Shown here in pieces: positions 61,896 to 64,000 of a DNA stretch of 64,000 bases (within the stretch, counting starts at the first letter, position 1; each line of letters opens with the position of its first letter). Both the position numbers and the translations under genes were made by a program. Source of the DNA: Clostridium sp. UBA4548 (GTDB lineage Bacteria; Bacillota; Clostridia; Clostridiales; Clostridiaceae); the NCBI RefSeq assembly GCF_002387895.1, contig NZ_DGLI01000025.1, forward strand, positions 61,039-125,038, in the 5' to 3' direction. A model generated the notes under the pieces. That model saw only the letters and a list, made by a program, of their open reading frames with translations. It made no database searches and was not told where the DNA came from.

Positions 61896-63008
61896 ATGTA
61901 TGATATAATTGCAACTACAACTTTTGGGCTAGAAGCTATAACAGCTAAAGAAATAAAAGCTTTGGGATATGAAGACATTATAGTGGAGAATGGTAGGGTA
62001 ACCTTTCAGGGAGATGAAATGGATATTGCTATTTGTAATATTCATCTTAGAACTGCAGAAAGAGTTTTTATTAAGATGGCAGAATTTAAAGCTACTACTT
62101 TTGAGGAATTATTTCAAGGTACTAAAGCAGTAAATTGGGAAGAACTTATACCCATAGATGGTAAAATGCATGTCATTGGAAAATCAGTTAAGTCTCAGCT
62201 ACATAGTGTTCCGGATTGTCAAGGTATAGTTAAGAAGGCTATTGTAGAAAAAATGAAAGAAAAGTATAATACATCTTGGTTCACTGAGGAAGGACCAGTG
62301 TATAAAATTGAAGTTGGGATTTTGAAAGATATAGTGACTCTTTCAGTTGATACTTCAGGAGTTGGATTACATAAAAGAGGTTATAGAGAAAATGCTGGTG
62401 AGGCTCCTTTAAAAGAAACTCTTGCTGCAGCTTTAGTACTTTTAACAAAGTTTGATGGTTCAAGACAGCTTATTGATCCATTTTGTGGCTCAGGAACTAT
62501 AGCCATAGAAGCTGCAATGATTGCTAAAAATATAGCTCCAGGATTAAACAGAACCTTTGTAAGTGAAACTTGGCCTACAATGGATAAGGAACTATGGAAA
62601 CAGGTTAGACAGGGGGCAAAAGCTGCTGTAAATAGCAAAGATTTTAAAATCCAGGGATCGGACATAGACGGAAGAGTACTAAGAACTGCAATTAATAATG
62701 CAGAGAAAGCTGGAGTAAGCAACTATGTGAACTTTCAAAAGCTTCCAATGCAAAGTGTAAGTTCAAAAAAGAAAAATGGATTAATTATTACTAATCCTCC
62801 TTATGGTGAAAGATTAGGAGAATTAGAAGAAATAAAAGTTCTTTATAAGGAATTTTCAACCATGTACTCAAATCTTATGGACTGGTCTTGCTACATACTA
62901 ACATCATTCGAAGAGTTTGAAAAAACTTTTGGTAAAAAAGCAGATAAAAATAGAAAGTTATATAATGGTAGAATTCAATGTTATTACTATCAATATAATG
63001 TTAAATAA
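61896..63008 (+). CDS. THUMP-domain RlmL/YpsC-type rRNA methyltransferase
   Basis: A 370-residue SAM-dependent RNA N2-guanine methyltransferase family member. The N-terminal THUMP domain (about 45-155) is followed by the methyltransferase fold, with L-I-D-P-F-C-G-S-G-T-I-A-I-E-A (SAM loop, about 190-204) and N-P-P-Y-G-E-R-L-G (catalytic, about 300-308). It is the short form, lacking the second RlmK domain of E. coli RlmL. The probable target is 23S rRNA. Confidence 0.93.
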   Translation: MYDIIATTTFGLEAITAKEIKALGYEDIIVENGRVTFQGDEMDIAICNIHLRTAERVFIKMAEFKATTFEELFQGTKAVNWEELIPIDGKMHVIGKSVKSQLHSVPDCQGIVKKAIVEKMKEKYNTSWFTEEGPVYKIEVGILKDIVTLSVDTSGVGLHKRGYRENAGEAPLKETLAAALVLLTKFDGSRQLIDPFCGSGTIAIEAAMIAKNIAPGLNRTFVSETWPTMDKELWKQVRQGAKAAVNSKDFKIQGSDIDGRVLRTAINNAEKAGVSNYVNFQKLPMQSVSSKKKNGLIITNPPYGERLGELEEIKVLYKEFSTMYSNLMDWSCYILTSFEEFEKTFGKKADKNRKLYNGRIQCYYYQYNVK

Positions 63009-63021
63009 GTGATAAAAGAAG

Positions 63022-63059
63022 AACAACTGAATTTCATTAAGGAGTTTAGTTGTTTTTTA
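63022..63059 (+). terminator. Terminator after the RlmL-type gene
   Basis: aacaactgaa (63022-63031) pairs with tttagttgtt (63045-63054, one G-U), followed by TTTT. The loop is 13 bases. Confidence 0.8.
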
Positions 63060-63106
63060 TTGAAAGCAGATTAAAAAAATAATTGGTAAATTAAAGCATT
63101 AAATAT

Positions 63107-63136
63107 TTGTGAAGGGTATTGCTAATATAGTATAAT
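63107..63136 (+). promoter_or_regulatory. Probable sigma-A promoter of the last gene
   Basis: TTGTGA (63107-63112), an 18-base spacer and a perfect TATAAT (63131-63136). Transcription would start near 63143, which makes the ATG at 63143 unlikely as a start and supports 63176. Confidence 0.6.
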
Positions 63137-63175
63137 AGATTCATGAGAGTTGAGAGGAGTATGAGGGGGAATATT

Positions 63176-63955
63176 ATGTTATCATATGCTTTAAAAAAAT
63201 ACTTTAAGGGGTTTCACAATTTCTTACCTTTTTTAGTAATTAATTTAGTTTTAAATTTGATCAGTCTTAAAATATTTGATTTGCAATTTGGGGGAAGCTC
63301 ACTAATGAGAGCAATTAACTTAGGCGAAGAAATAGATTGGAATACTATCGCTTCTGACCCAAAATCCCAAGGGTTAACTATTACGATTTTTGTGGTTATT
63401 GGGTTAATGATACTCATAGGTCCAATACTCAATAGCTATATAACTTTAGTTATAAAAAAGTTGATAGACAAAGAGGATATAAATCATGGACATATTCTTA
63501 AGGAAAGTTTTAAATTTTACTTTCCTTATTTGGGAGTTATGCTAGCGATTTTTCTTATGATATTAGGTTTGGCAATCGTTACAGGTATAGTTGCAGTGTT
63601 GATACCTGTTTTAGGTATAATTGGTGCTATTGCAGGGGGGATATTTATTATATATCTGGCAGTAACATATACACCAAGCGTTTCGTACCTAATTTATTAT
63701 AACAGCACAATTTCAGAAGCACTTCACTATGGAAAAGAAGTAGGAAAAAAATATTTTTGGAGGATTTTTGGGTTTTTATTAATTGTAAATATAGTAAATA
63801 AAATAGTCAGTCTTCCAGACTCATCAAACATAATGGCTTATATAATTGCAACTTTATTAACCTTAGCAATAAATATATTAAATACAACTTATATGGTTAC
63901 TCTTTGCAAAGGGTATAAAAATCCTGAAATAGAATATGATAATGATTGCCAATAA
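63176..63955 (+). CDS. Polytopic membrane protein of unknown function
   Basis: A 259-residue protein from ATG 63176 (AGGGGGA nine bases upstream), preferred to ATG 63143, which coincides with the likely transcription start. About six membrane helices: about 15-35, 75-95, 120-140, 142-165, 205-220 and 225-247. The middle is glycine and alanine rich (G-I-V-A-V-L-I-P-V-L-G-I-I-G-A-I-A-G-G). There is a short acidic tail. It resembles general clostridial membrane proteins of the DUF975 or glycerophosphoryl diesterase membrane-domain kind, but I cannot assign a family. The last 45 bases of the window after it show no feature. Confidence 0.7.
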   Translation: MLSYALKKYFKGFHNFLPFLVINLVLNLISLKIFDLQFGGSSLMRAINLGEEIDWNTIASDPKSQGLTITIFVVIGLMILIGPILNSYITLVIKKLIDKEDINHGHILKESFKFYFPYLGVMLAIFLMILGLAIVTGIVAVLIPVLGIIGAIAGGIFIIYLAVTYTPSVSYLIYYNSTISEALHYGKEVGKKYFWRIFGFLLIVNIVNKIVSLPDSSNIMAYIIATLLTLAINILNTTYMVTLCKGYKNPEIEYDNDCQ

Positions 63956-64000
63956 AGGGTTATAGTAATACTTTTCAAGCAATATAAAACAAATAGCCTT

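Noticed and set aside
1..64000. tRNA, rRNA, CRISPR arrays, insertion sequences or prophage
   Set aside because: No cloverleaf-like sequence, regularly spaced repeats, transposase or phage genes were seen; gene content is ordinary chromosomal.

Overview
The window is a chromosomal segment of a low-GC, endospore-forming, motile Firmicute, most likely Clostridium sensu stricto. Support comes from the AT-rich sequence with strong GGAGG-type ribosome binding sites, frequent TTG and GTG starts, a fused FliR-FlhB export protein, a FliB-type flagellin methylase, a MurE with the meso-diaminopimelate DNPR motif, a PASTA penicillin-binding protein and a YteA-family sporulation protein. The assignment rests on gene content and remembered synteny, not on a database search.

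Region 1 (1-5161): the 3' end of a secreted TIG-repeat protein, then a flagellin-modification cluster (small helical protein, Maf/DUF115 putative flagellin glycosyltransferase, FliB lysine N-methylase) ending with a short divergent flagellin and a strong terminator.

Region 2 (5162-29150): after an AT-rich gap comes one long co-directional flagellar operon: flgB-flgC-fliE-fliF-fliG-fliH-fliI-fliJ-fliK-flgD-flgE-flbD-motA-motB-fliL-fliO-fliP-fliQ-fliR/flhB-flhA-flhF-flhG-ycgR-fliA-swrB-like-small ORF-flhO-flhP. It encodes rod, MS ring, export gate and ATPase, hook, stator, placement GTPase/ATPase, a PilZ brake and the flagellar sigma factor. fliM, fliN/fliY and cheY are absent and must be supplied from another locus.

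Region 3 (29151-39207): a mixed stretch with a divergent CbiB/CobD-like membrane protein, a CBS-DHH manganese pyrophosphatase, a Ca2+-type P-ATPase with a structured upstream region, an unknown 140-aa protein, a Lon-family protease whose ATPase motifs look decayed, and YchF. Convergent genes share bidirectional hairpin terminators.

Region 4 (39208-54535): division and cell wall genes. First rsmH-ftsL-pbp(PASTA)-murE-murF-mraY-ftsW, without mraZ, murD, murG or murC; then ftsQ-DUF881-sbp-DUF881, and yggS-sepF-yggT-ylmH-divIVA, without ftsA or ftsZ.

Region 5 (54536-64000): aroB-mtnN-aroF and aroA of the shikimate pathway, yteA-like, lspA-rluD-pyrR, an RlmL-type methyltransferase and a membrane protein of unknown function.

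The best candidate for something undescribed is a pair of related structured intergenic elements, upstream of murE (about 43554-43667) and upstream of aroB (about 54584-54715). They share blocks of sequence and two potential helices, one of them kept by a G-U pair in one copy. Other items worth a look are the ATPase-decayed Lon protease, the CbiB-like orphan, a conserved-looking small ORF before flhO with no usable start, and an isolated promoter-like/terminator pair upstream of rsmH. No tRNA, rRNA, insertion sequence or CRISPR array was seen.
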